The translations under genes were made by a program, and so were the position numbers. The notes beneath the pieces are model-generated. The model saw only the letters and a program-made list of their open reading frames with translations, ran no database searches and had not been told where the DNA came from. This document shows, one piece after another, positions 26,997 to 34,197 of a stretch of DNA of 64,000 nt (positions are counted from its first letter, which is position 1; each line of letters starts with the position of its first letter). The stretch is from Caenimonas soli. GTDB taxonomy: Bacteria; Pseudomonadota; Gammaproteobacteria; Burkholderiales; Burkholderiaceae_C. The stretch covers positions 1-64,000 of the forward strand of contig NZ_JABJVV010000008.1 of assembly GCF_013155545.1 (NCBI RefSeq), written 5' to 3'.

Positions 26997-27469
26997 TCAC
27001 GTAAGGGCGGCAATGCGAACTGACCACCCGCGGTGTCTTGGGGACCATCCTCTCCCATCGACCAAAGTGGCAAATATTGCAGGGATTCGGGCTCTTCCTC
27101 AATGTCCTCCCATAACACCAACGGCAAATAGTCGCATCTCTCGATTACTGAGATCAGGTCGCACAGCCAGCCAGCGTACGCCCAGTCGCTTCCTCGGCCC
27201 CTCGCCGCAATAGCAGGGAAACGCTGAACGAACAATTCAGCCAGTGAGCGGGCGTTGAGCCGCTCCGCATCACGCCAGTCAAAGTAGTGGTTTCCGCCTC
27301 CAGCTGCGGAATAGGTGGCGGTGGATCCATGCGTTCCCTCCATCAGGATCGCGCCGTGCGCCTCAGAGAAGCAGCTGCGTGGAGCGATGGCGAGCCTCCA
27401 TGCCAGCGGATACGCGTACGGCATGATGCGCAGGTGCTGATAACCCATTCGATGCAACTCGCTGACCAT
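26981..27469 (-). CDS. Hypothetical protein, 162 aa
   Basis: I do not recognise this family. From the ATG at 27469 the protein begins MVSELHRMGYQHLRIMPYAYPLAWRLAIAP, which looks like a compact alpha/beta domain, followed by GGGNHYFDW, a helix with LAELFVQRFPAIA, and DWAYAGWLCDLI; aromatic residues are unusually frequent. An in-frame start at 27517 is possible. It is a single-gene module between sites C and D and uses the loop of site C for its stop codon. Base composition is slightly lower in GC than the catabolic operon, consistent with transfer. Its position next to BREX genes suggests, but does not show, a defence role. Confidence 0.5.
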   Translation of the reverse strand: MVSELHRMGYQHLRIMPYAYPLAWRLAIAPRSCFSEAHGAILMEGTHGSTATYSAAGGGNHYFDWRDAERLNARSLAELFVQRFPAIAARGRGSDWAYAGWLCDLISVIERCDYLPLVLWEDIEEEPESLQYLPLWSMGEDGPQDTAGGQFALPPLRDTTDL

Positions 27470-27542
27470 GACAATCACGCGTTGAGCTCGCCGAACCCAG
27501 GCGATACTTGATCTCACTTGTCACCTTTCGGACGAGAACAAG

Positions 27543-27563
27543 GGGACTGCCAATCCGTCGGTC
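27543..27563 (+). repeat. Anticodon-arm-like boundary site D (loop CTGCCAA)
   Basis: GGGA, loop CTGCCAA, TCCG, then TCGGTC. The inner three stem pairs are kept and the outer is a mismatch. It lies 68 bases beyond the 3' end of the WYL gene and is the rightmost member of the array that I could find. Confidence 0.5.
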
Positions 27564-27631
27564 TGCTCATGCAGCCACCCATCCAGTCCAGGCATCCGGG
27601 TTGGATTGTCCGTCCCGCATAAGATCTCATC

Positions 27632-28606
27632 TCATCGCCCCACATAATTCCCCGCTGCCGCTAGCAACATCTTCTGCACCTGCCGTCGCAATGCTGCCGG
27701 AGAAACCACCTCCACCCCGTCGCCGAACTTCAAGATATCGCCGACGAGTTCGCGCGTGTCTGAGAACGGGACCGACAATACGAAGCTGCCGTCTTCTGCC
27801 TCGCTGACCTCCTGCTCTGGATGCCACTCCTCGCGGCGTACCCAGCGGGCGCGTTCAGGCCCGAATTTCAGCACTGCGCGACCCTTGGGTACACCGCCGA
27901 AAATGCCATAGCCCCCGCCCAATGTCGAATCCAGCCGTGCATCGGGGATCTCTTCCGCAACCGTGTCAAGTACGTGCACTTGCGCCAGGGCGTCGATGGC
28001 GAAACTTCTCAGGTCATTGCGCATGTGGCACCAGGCGTCCACGTACCAGTTGTCGCGGTAGTGGACGAGGCGTTGCGGCGAAATCTCACGGTCGGTCGTC
28101 TCGCCGTTCTGCCGATTGAAGTGCTTGACGCTCAGGCGCTTGCGGCCGATCGTGGCGGCGGCGGTGGCCTCAAAGTTTTGCGGTTTCAGCTTTCGCTTTC
28201 CAGCGTGCACGAGCCGGATGCGCTTGCCCACATCCGCCGCGTCGAGGCCGTTCTTGGCCATCAACTCGGTGAGACGCTCCTGCAGCGGCCGGAGTCTCGC
28301 GCCCAGTATGCCCGGGGCTAGTTGATCCAGCAGCTGCTGGATCGTGACGAGCGCAAGCACTTCTTCCGGGCTGAACCACATGCCGGGAAGCTCGGTATCC
28401 GTATGCCCCGGTCCCTGCTCGATGACATAGCCGCCGCGATCGCGATCAAACTTGATCGGTACATGAAGCTGGTCGCGGAGCTTGGCGATGTCTCGCTTCA
28501 GCGTCGCCTTCGAAATCTCCAGCTTCTCCATGAGGTCTTCCGCGGACATCGCGCGACGACCGCTCAGGAAACTTTTGTACTGATATAGACGAACAACTTC
28601 GCTCAT
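27632..28606 (-). CDS. WYL-domain transcriptional regulator
   Basis: A 324-aa regulator. Residues ~1-70 form a winged helix-turn-helix (LYQYKSFLSGRRAMSAEDLMEKLEISKATLKRDIAKL, with the recognition helix at SKATLKRDI). Residues ~130-215 are the WYL domain (RLVHYRDNWYVDAWCH with the conserved W-Y segment), and the rest is the WCX dimerisation end (GGYGIFGG, VPFSDTRELVGDIL). WYL regulators such as BrxR and CapW control phage-defence operons and bind nucleic-acid or nucleotide ligands. An imperfect inverted repeat 94-118 bases upstream of its ATG may be its operator. It is the last gene of the minus-strand module that includes the vWA, macro-like and phosphatase genes. Confidence 0.85.
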   Translation of the reverse strand: MSEVVRLYQYKSFLSGRRAMSAEDLMEKLEISKATLKRDIAKLRDQLHVPIKFDRDRGGYVIEQGPGHTDTELPGMWFSPEEVLALVTIQQLLDQLAPGILGARLRPLQERLTELMAKNGLDAADVGKRIRLVHAGKRKLKPQNFEATAAATIGRKRLSVKHFNRQNGETTDREISPQRLVHYRDNWYVDAWCHMRNDLRSFAIDALAQVHVLDTVAEEIPDARLDSTLGGGYGIFGGVPKGRAVLKFGPERARWVRREEWHPEQEVSEAEDGSFVLSVPFSDTRELVGDILKFGDGVEVVSPAALRRQVQKMLLAAAGNYVGR

Positions 28607-28626
28607 TGAGCCTTGCCTCCCCTCCT

Positions 28627-28724
28627 CGCAACAAAGTGTTTCACAGAACGAGGATGGCGGCTAGTAGCCGTTCTATGCACAAGGGGAGGAGTGACTAGCA
28701 ACAAAGAGGTACACATACCTTGTT
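28627..28724. promoter_or_regulatory. Candidate WYL operators upstream of the regulator
   Basis: At 28700-28724 an imperfect inverted repeat pairs AACAA-GGTA (left arm, 3-base insertion) with TACCTTGTT. At 28628 a second copy of the half-site GCAACAAAG occurs, followed at the same spacing by a T-rich TTCAC where the other copy has TACAC. Direct copies ~70 bases apart plus the inverted arms are typical of a regulator binding its own promoter. No operator has been demonstrated; this is pattern only. The rest of the 28607-28863 gap shows nothing else. Confidence 0.45.
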
Positions 28725-28863
28725 CCGAGTGAGTTGGTGTCGTTCAATCAGCATTCAGCGCTGGTACACGAACGAGCGCATCGGCAAAACGTCCCGTCCG
28801 AGGCGGGAGATTCCTCCCATACGGCACTAGTCAGGCTTGCCTGCCGCTTTGCCAGTCTTGTCG

Positions 28864-30213
28864 TCACTTCTTGCCCTTGCGGCCTTGGCCTTGGCCTTGA
28901 CCTTCGCTCGATTTGCGCCGAAGGAACTTGGGCATTTCCGAGTTGTCGGTTTCCGACACGCGGTATTGGCCCTCCGACTTGGACGCAAGGCGCTGCGACG
29001 TGCGAAGCATGGCGTAATGCATTTCTTTCACCGCCATAGGCGCATCGCGCGCCACCAGCTGCTTCAAGGCGGCAACCTTCTCTGCGAGCCAAGGGTGATC
29101 GGCCACCTGCCGCTCCAGCTCGGTCAGGAGCTTTTCAGCGGCAGTGATGTTTCCTTCCATGACCAGGTCGCGAAGGGTGGCGGTGCTTTGTCCGAACTCC
29201 ACTTCCTTTAATCGGCGTGCCACCAGTTCGTCAAGCGGCAATCCCTCGCAATCCTTGTCGCTGACCACTGGCAGCGACAACATGGCGCGAAGCCCGACTA
29301 CCGGCTTGCCGCCTTCCAGCTCCCCTTCCACCGCAACGGCGAGGAGTGCCTGCGGCTGCCGCGGGTCCGCGCCAGGGTTCGCGGCAACATGCAGGCGAAC
29401 GAGCATCCAGGCCTCGGAGGCCCATGCAAGATCTTTGAGTGCATACCGCCCGTCGGCCAGCTGTTGCACGATACCCAATGGCTCGACGATCACGCCCGCC
29501 GCTGGAGCGAGCCTGACGCGCACCTGCCGCAGGAAGAGCGACTGCAGTAGGGCAAGCTCCTCGTCGAAACTGTCCTGCAGATCTTTCGCGGTCTGGCCGT
29601 AGTAGTGCTGGCCGCCTCCCGCGCGCGCCATGCCGGTCATCAGGTCTTCGTTGAAATTGCGTCCGAGTCCGACTGTCGTGGTCGAGACGCCGCGCGCAGC
29701 CCACTGAGCGCAATGCTTCTCGATGGCAACGGGCTCGCACAGGCCCTCATTCGCCTGGCCGTCCGACAACAGCAGCACACGCGACATCGAGCGCTCAGTG
29801 CCTTGCCCGAGGATCGTCGCTCCTGCCTCCCATCCGTCGAAGAGCGCCGTGTTGCCGCCGCTCTCGACGCCCTCCAGGGCCCGGCGAAGAGCTGCAACGT
29901 CGCCGCCCCGCTGGAGCGGAAAAGGCACATGCACCTGGTTGTCGTAAAGGACGACCGCCAGTTCGTCGACCGGCTGGAGGCCGGCCGCAATGTATTCCGC
30001 GCACTTCAGCGCCTCATGCAAGGGTTCACCAGACATACTGCCCGACCGGTCGATGACGACGGCCAGCCGCAACGGCCCGCGCGCGGCTGCTTGGTCGGAC
30101 GCAGGCCTGTCGGGCGCCTGCAGCCGCAGCAAAACTTCGAGCGTTCCACCGTTAGCGGGTACAGCTTGACGGCCGGGCGTGAGAATCAGTGTGGGATGTG
30201 GAGCGTGTTCCAT
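28864..30213 (-). CDS. von Willebrand factor A domain protein
   Basis: A 449-aa soluble protein. Residues ~45-230 are a vWA domain with a complete metal-ion site: DRSGSMSG (DxSxS), the T of GGNTALFDG and LSDGQANEG (the D of the MIDAS). The following ~120 residues have the beta-rich look seen after vWA in inter-alpha-trypsin-like proteins, and a helical section ends in a basic, Gly/Gln-rich tail FLRRKSSEGQGQGQGRKGKK that could bind nucleic acid. GAGGAAC precedes the ATG at 30213. In bacteria such proteins often act as cofactors of ATPases or RNA-binding complexes; the partner here is not evident. It lies between the WYL gene and the DUF4258-like gene on the same strand. Confidence 0.8.
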   Translation of the reverse strand: MEHAPHPTLILTPGRQAVPANGGTLEVLLRLQAPDRPASDQAAARGPLRLAVVIDRSGSMSGEPLHEALKCAEYIAAGLQPVDELAVVLYDNQVHVPFPLQRGGDVAALRRALEGVESGGNTALFDGWEAGATILGQGTERSMSRVLLLSDGQANEGLCEPVAIEKHCAQWAARGVSTTTVGLGRNFNEDLMTGMARAGGGQHYYGQTAKDLQDSFDEELALLQSLFLRQVRVRLAPAAGVIVEPLGIVQQLADGRYALKDLAWASEAWMLVRLHVAANPGADPRQPQALLAVAVEGELEGGKPVVGLRAMLSLPVVSDKDCEGLPLDELVARRLKEVEFGQSTATLRDLVMEGNITAAEKLLTELERQVADHPWLAEKVAALKQLVARDAPMAVKEMHYAMLRTSQRLASKSEGQYRVSETDNSEMPKFLRRKSSEGQGQGQGRKGKK

Positions 30214-30240
30214 TTGCTTTGTTCCTCGAGAAGTTGCGTG

Positions 30241-30522
30241 TCAGTGAAAGCGGCGATGGGTGCGATGGGCTGCCGTGATCACGGCGTCATCTGGCGACAC
30301 AACCGCGTAGACGCCGAAGTAGCGCTCTGCCTTGGCGTACTCGTGCTGGCTCAATACGCCGCGCAGGTGCTGGCGCGTGGACTTGGAGACGCTCTTGATC
30401 ACAGCGCCGTGCCCGTCATGTCGCGTCTCCCCGTGCTCGACGAGCAGGCGCAAGTACCAGGCGGGTATGCCGCGTTGTTGCATCCGAATGGCTGCATGGC
30501 TAGTGAGGCGAAGGGCGTTCAT
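30241..30522 (-). CDS. Small DUF4258-like protein
   Basis: A 93-aa protein with AAIRMQQRGIPAWYLRLLVEHGE near the N terminus and AVITAAHRTHRRFH at the end, the pattern of DUF4258-type domains, which share a fold with RelE/BrnT-like ribonucleases. Several basic residues and two histidines could be catalytic, but no partner antitoxin is seen, and the match is by pattern only. AAGGAGAC precedes the ATG. The REP-like element at 30566-30653 lies directly upstream, between this gene and the macro-like gene. Confidence 0.55.
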   Translation of the reverse strand: MNALRLTSHAAIRMQQRGIPAWYLRLLVEHGETRHDGHGAVIKSVSKSTRQHLRGVLSQHEYAKAERYFGVYAVVSPDDAVITAAHRTHRRFH

Positions 30523-30565
30523 AAGTGTCTCCTTGGCTGCGAAGACCTCATGGTGGGCATCGAGA

Positions 30566-30653
30566 GGCTCACGCCCCGAGCCTGCGGCACTGATCGTTCA
30601 TTCAGTTTTTAGCGCGACTGTCGGACGCTACCGAGGCTCACGCCATGAGCCTC
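30566..30653. repeat. REP-like composite palindrome element, copy 1
   Basis: Two palindromes, GGCTC-acgccc-GAGCC type at 30566-30582 and GAGGCTCA-CGCCA-TGAGCCTC at 30633-30653, separated by ~50 bases containing ACTGATCGTTCATTCAGT. The same order, spacing and middle motif recur at 40407-40492. It lies 26 bases beyond the macro-like gene's stop and 44 bases before the DUF4258-like start. Confidence 0.75.
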
Positions 30654-30678
30654 TTCTCATCCGCGCGCCGGGGAGCCC

Positions 30679-31683
30679 TTAGCCGCTGAGCTTTGCCGCC
30701 AGCGCTCGCAGGTCCGGGGGGATGGCGCCATGGCTGACGAGGCGGATGTCGAGGTCGAAGTGTCGGACCAGGCGAACTGATCGCTCGATCGCATCGTTGA
30801 TCCACAGATGATCGTTACCGAAAACGCCGCCCCCGACGCGCGTGAGGTAGACCGTTCTGCAGCCGCCTTGCTGCGCATTGAGCAAAGCGGCGAGCACCGT
30901 GGCCTCGTAGGTCGCCTCAAGGACCAGCGTGGCGAAGCCCTGCCACCTTGGCCGCGGCACCGACGTGTAGTTGACCGGTAGTGCCGAACAGAACACCTGC
31001 GAGATGAGCTGCGTCGGATCATCCTTATCCGTCACTTCCACATTCCAGTGCAGCCCAACGCGCAGCAGCCCCCGCAGCTCGTCAAGCTGTCCGGGCGTCA
31101 TGTCGCGCAAATTCGCGTCGATAGTCGCCAGCCCTGATTTCGTGCAGAGGGCGTAGCCATTCTTCATTTGCCAGAGCGACCCGTCGGTGTTCCCGAGGGC
31201 GCGACCCACATCCTTCAGGCAATCGATCTGCCGGCCGGCGCGCTGACCGACTTGGCCGTCGACTTCCGCCAGATAATTGCGAAAAATCGTCCCGGCGCCG
31301 GCCGCGATTGCGCAGGCCGGGCCTTGGGTGGGGTCACCTGCATAGCCAGTCACTCCGTGCTCGGGCGTGACGTTCGGTCCGACCATCTCCAGCAGGTTGA
31401 ACTGCGAGGCGACCTGAAACAAGGCGCCGCGAGATGATGAGTCCGCGTGCAAGCGGCGAACGTCGGCCTGCACACAATTCACCCGGAGCTTACCCCCGGC
31501 GCGGACGGGAAGTTGATCCACACGCTGCCGCAGTTCGGCGAGGCTCGGGGTCTCCAGTTGGCCTACAGCCCAGGTCCTGTCTGTATGTTGCGAGAGCAGC
31601 CGGCCTTTCGCGACCGAAAGTTTTCGCTGGGTCTCCTCATACGGCAGTTCGGCAAAGCCAGTGATGCGCTTGAACCAATCCAT
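30679..31683 (-). CDS. Macro/PARG-like fold protein (tentative)
   Basis: A 334-aa protein beginning MDWFKRITGF at the ATG at 31683, whose ATGA overlaps the stop of the phosphatase gene. The first ~90 residues form an N-terminal region with SLAELRQRVDQLP. The centre has LFQVASQFNLLEMVGP and YAGDPTQGPACAIAAGAGTIFRNYL, and the end has VYLTRVGGGVFGNDHLWINDAIERS. The last segment resembles the LSALGCGxFGN stretch near the end of macro-domain/poly(ADP-ribose) glycohydrolase folds, and the Gly-rich middle could contact a nucleotide. I therefore suggest an ADP-ribose- or nucleotide-binding role, but this is a visual match only and needs a profile search. It is coupled to the phosphatase and SH3-like genes. 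Confidence 0.5.
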   Translation of the reverse strand: MDWFKRITGFAELPYEETQRKLSVAKGRLLSQHTDRTWAVGQLETPSLAELRQRVDQLPVRAGGKLRVNCVQADVRRLHADSSSRGALFQVASQFNLLEMVGPNVTPEHGVTGYAGDPTQGPACAIAAGAGTIFRNYLAEVDGQVGQRAGRQIDCLKDVGRALGNTDGSLWQMKNGYALCTKSGLATIDANLRDMTPGQLDELRGLLRVGLHWNVEVTDKDDPTQLISQVFCSALPVNYTSVPRPRWQGFATLVLEATYEATVLAALLNAQQGGCRTVYLTRVGGGVFGNDHLWINDAIERSVRLVRHFDLDIRLVSHGAIPPDLRALAAKLSG

Positions 31684-32255
31684 CAGCCGCCCTCCTTTGG
31701 CTCCAACAATCGCGTGTACGTGGCCAGATAACGTTCCTGCCCTTCCGTCTCCACCGCGCCCGGCCGCGCAGCGCGAACCTTCTGGAGCGCGCGTTGCGGG
31801 TTTTCCCCCAACTCGATCAGCAAAGCCACAGCCACTGTGCCGGCACGCCCGCGGCCGCCCCGACAATGCACGAGGACCTTCTTACCCTTGCGCAATGAGC
31901 GCACCGCCACTGCCCCTGCCGATAGCCACAGGCGATGAAAAGCTTGGTCAGGCGTGCTCAAGTCGACGATGGGCAGGTGATACCAGTCAATGCCGCGCTT
32001 GCGAAAACCTTCGCCTAGCGTCGGAACCTGGAGGAGGCGCAGTTCGTGCTGCTCTACGAGCGTTAGCGCCACGTCGGCACCCCAGGCTGTTACCGCATCC
32101 AGGTCGATGTCGAGGTCGCGCTGCCATGGCGAGCCGAAGACGCTGTCGCCGCGCTTCCCCGGACAAAAGGTGATCCCGACGATGCCGGACGCCCACGGTT
32201 CACAGGCAATTTCGACGATGCGCAGGGGATCCGTAGTGCTGGTGCGAGCAGTCAT
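31683..32255 (-). CDS. CDKN3-type CX5R protein phosphatase
   Basis: A 190-aa protein of the dual-specificity/tyrosine phosphatase superfamily. The signature loop is VLVHCRGGRGRAGT at residues ~130-143: Cys nucleophile, five residues, Arg, then a Gly-rich turn. The general acid Asp is likely in HLPIVDLSTPD, the typical D-loop of CDKN3-like enzymes. Closely similar domains are often found with ADP-ribosylglycohydrolases, which fits the macro-like neighbour. Substrate could be phosphoprotein, phospholipid or nucleotide; not resolvable here. Both its ends overlap neighbours by 4 bases, so it is translated with the macro-like and SH3-like genes. Confidence 0.8.
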   Translation of the reverse strand: MTARTSTTDPLRIVEIACEPWASGIVGITFCPGKRGDSVFGSPWQRDLDIDLDAVTAWGADVALTLVEQHELRLLQVPTLGEGFRKRGIDWYHLPIVDLSTPDQAFHRLWLSAGAVAVRSLRKGKKVLVHCRGGRGRAGTVAVALLIELGENPQRALQKVRAARPGAVETEGQERYLATYTRLLEPKEGG

Positions 32256-32548
32256 GCTGTCTCGAGCGCCACGCGAGCGACGATCGTCGGCAGGGGTGGC
32301 CGATCGCCGCGGATCGGCCGCATATAGCTGTCCGGCACGGGGCCGCGCTTGCGAAGAAAGACCTTGTCATCCATTGTCCACATCATCGGCTGCGCGCATT
32401 CGCAAGTCCAGAGGGGACCTGCGTCCTTCAAAGCGAGTTTGCCGCGACCGCTGTCGCGGCGACGCACACGGACGATCAGTCCAAGGTTGGAGGTGTTTTG
32501 AGCGTAAATGATGACCGCGAGGTCGCCAGGACGGCAGACGGTTTCCAT
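32252..32548 (-). CDS. Small SH3-like hypothetical protein
   Basis: A 98-aa protein starting METVCRPGDLAVIIYAQNTSNLGLIVRV, which has the short-strand, Gly-turn look of an SH3 or KOW fold, followed by a WTCECAQPMMW segment with paired cysteines. I do not recognise a family. GGAG is 4 bases before the ATG at 32548; a second ATG at 32563 is in frame. It is the first gene of the minus-strand coupled group and faces the metallophosphoesterase across a 150-base divergent promoter region that contains the palindrome at 32594. Confidence 0.5.
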   Translation of the reverse strand: METVCRPGDLAVIIYAQNTSNLGLIVRVRRRDSGRGKLALKDAGPLWTCECAQPMMWTMDDKVFLRKRGPVPDSYMRPIRGDRPPLPTIVARVALETA

Positions 32549-32593
32549 ATGGCTCCTGATCAAAGGGAAAAGTCCGGAGTTTGACCCGGTAGG

Positions 32594-32610
32594 GGCTCAC
32601 TGCGTGAGCC
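32594..32610. repeat. REP-like palindrome (single copy)
   Basis: GGCTCAC-TGC-GTGAGCC, preceded by GTAG, in the divergent promoter region 46 bases upstream of the 32548 start. It matches the palindromes at 30633 and 40474 in sequence and position relative to a minus-strand gene. Confidence 0.7.
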
Positions 32611-32701
32611 GGGGTTACCTCTGGCCAATTCGAAACCGCGATCTAAGACCGCTTCGTTGCCATAATTGCTTTGCAGTGAGAAATGGACGAGTGCAATCGA
32701 C

Positions 32702-33634
32702 ATGGATTACGACATCATCGGCGACATCCACGGTCAAGCAGACAAGCTTCATGCCCTGCTGGACCATCTCGGGTACCGCGAGCGCGAAGGGGCATATCGC
32801 CATAGGGACCGCACCGCCATCTTTGTAGGAGATTTCATAGATCGGGGACCCCGCCAGCTCGACAGTGTGATGACCGTTCGTCGCATGACAGATACCGGTA
32901 GTGCGCTGGCAGTCATGGGCAATCATGAGTTCAATGCCATTGCTTGGCACACGCGCGATCCTGATCGTGACGGCGAGTTCCTGCGCCCACGTAGCGGAGC
33001 CTTGGGTCGGAAGAATAGGGAGCAACACGCCGCCTTCTTGGCCGAAGTCGAGGACCGAGGGGACTTGCACGAGGAAATAGTCGACTGGTTCCTTACCCTG
33101 CCCCTGTGGCTGGATTTGCCCGGCTTTCGTGTAGTGCACGCCTGCTGGCATGACGGATATATGGGCGAACTCAAGCCGCACTTGACGCTAGGCCTGGGAC
33201 TTACTCGCCAGCTCATGATCGCCGCCAGCCGGGAAGGACGGATGGAGTTTCGCACTGTCGAAGGTCTTACCAAAGGGTTGGAGGTTGCCTTGCCCAATGG
33301 CCAACGGTTCCATGACAAGGACGGTCACCTTCGAAGCAACGTGCGGATCCGGTGGTGGGATACCGAAGCCACAAGCTACCGGGCCCTGGCTCTGATGCCT
33401 GAGGAGTTGCGAGAACAACTACCCGATACGCCGATCGCCGCGGATGTGCGCTCACCATACGACAACGTCAAGCCGGTGTTCTTCGGGCACTACTGGATGA
33501 CTGGCCAACCGGCGCTGCAAAGCCCCTCGGCAGTCTGCGTGGACTACAGCGCAGCCAGGGGGGGCCCGCTAGTGGCCTATCGATGGGATGATGGTGCTCC
33601 TTTGTCCCCCGATCGACTCGTCTGGACAGGCTGA
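32702..33634 (+). CDS. Calcineurin-like metallophosphoesterase
   Basis: A 310-aa enzyme of the PPP/calcineurin type. Motifs in order: GDIHGQ (residues ~6-11), GDFIDRGP, GNHEFN, HACWHD and, near the end, FFGHYWM. These supply the two-metal active site. The family includes diadenosine tetraphosphatases, PP2A-like phosphatases and the phosphatase part of Pnkp RNA-repair enzymes; the bacterial stand-alone version with the FFGHYWxxG...CVDYSAA end is known mainly from sequence. The ATG at 32702 gives the complete first motif; the frame upstream looks non-coding. It is transcribed away from the SH3-like/phosphatase/macro genes and is likely part of the same module. Confidence 0.85.
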   Translation: MDYDIIGDIHGQADKLHALLDHLGYREREGAYRHRDRTAIFVGDFIDRGPRQLDSVMTVRRMTDTGSALAVMGNHEFNAIAWHTRDPDRDGEFLRPRSGALGRKNREQHAAFLAEVEDRGDLHEEIVDWFLTLPLWLDLPGFRVVHACWHDGYMGELKPHLTLGLGLTRQLMIAASREGRMEFRTVEGLTKGLEVALPNGQRFHDKDGHLRSNVRIRWWDTEATSYRALALMPEELREQLPDTPIAADVRSPYDNVKPVFFGHYWMTGQPALQSPSAVCVDYSAARGGPLVAYRWDDGAPLSPDRLVWTG

Positions 33635-33675
33635 TGCCTGCACACGGGGAGATGCGGCAGCACACTCAGCAGGGG

Positions 33676-34197
33676 TTAGCCGGCTGTTGTCGCATCTGCC
33701 GCCTTCGCCTTGAGCCGCGTGGTGCTTGGTGGCATGCCGAAGATCTCCGACGCGGCAACCGCGTTCGTCGTGTCGGGCAGCAGGTAGCAGCACAGCTTCT
33801 CGCCGCGCTTCCACTCAGCCAACACAACCTTGTCAGCGTGGTGGTGTTCCTTGACGCAGACCAGCCTGTCAATGTCTTCCGGAGAAGGGAACCTAGCCCC
33901 CCCACCTTTGACTTGAATGAGGACGATCTCGAAAAGGTCGCCTCGATACCGATTGGCGGCTGATTCCGCGTGATTCTTTCGGATGGCGATCATGTCCACG
34001 ATTCCTCGCGACTCTTGTCCCGCCTTGCCGTTGAAGTTCACAACCTGCCACTTCACGCCCCCCTTGCTCGAGTGGCTTATCAACCACTTGGTCATGGTTC
34101 TGGCCCACTTTGCAGTTCGCAATGCCTTTTGGGCGGGAGAGCCTCCGACTAGATCGGTCATTGCGGACTTCTTTGGCAGGGCGCTGATGACTTTCAT
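33676..34197 (-). CDS. Putative PD-(D/E)XK endonuclease-like protein
   Basis: A 173-aa protein starting MKVISALPKK (ATG 34197, GAGGT 4 bases upstream; the longer frame is not supported). The core is GIVDMIAIRKN, a loop, then LFEIVLIQVKGGG: an acidic residue on one strand, E and Q-x-K on the next, as in PD-(D/E)XK and Holliday-junction-resolvase-like nucleases. A basic N-terminal region (KWARTMTKWLISHSS) could bind DNA. The C terminus is less conserved-looking. It may be a stand-alone nuclease or an ancillary subunit; function is inferred from the motif only. It converges with the metallophosphoesterase gene. Confidence 0.5.
   Translation of the reverse strand: MKVISALPKKSAMTDLVGGSPAQKALRTAKWARTMTKWLISHSSKGGVKWQVVNFNGKAGQESRGIVDMIAIRKNHAESAANRYRGDLFEIVLIQVKGGGARFPSPEDIDRLVCVKEHHHADKVVLAEWKRGEKLCCYLLPDTTNAVAASEIFGMPPSTTRLKAKAADATTAG

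Noticed and set aside
11743-27563. Complete tRNA genes at the anticodon-arm-like sites
   Set aside because: No acceptor stem, D-arm or standard T-arm can be built around any of them; only the anticodon-arm portion and following GGTC are present.
30566-30653. Guanidine-type (mini-ykkC) riboswitch from paired hairpins
   Set aside because: The stems are too long and the loops are not ACGR; no associated transport or carboxylase gene follows.
32571-32596. Another boundary-type site (CGGAGTTTGACCCGG)
   Set aside because: The spacing and second arm do not match (CCGG instead of TCCG after seven bases), and it lies in a promoter region of a different module.
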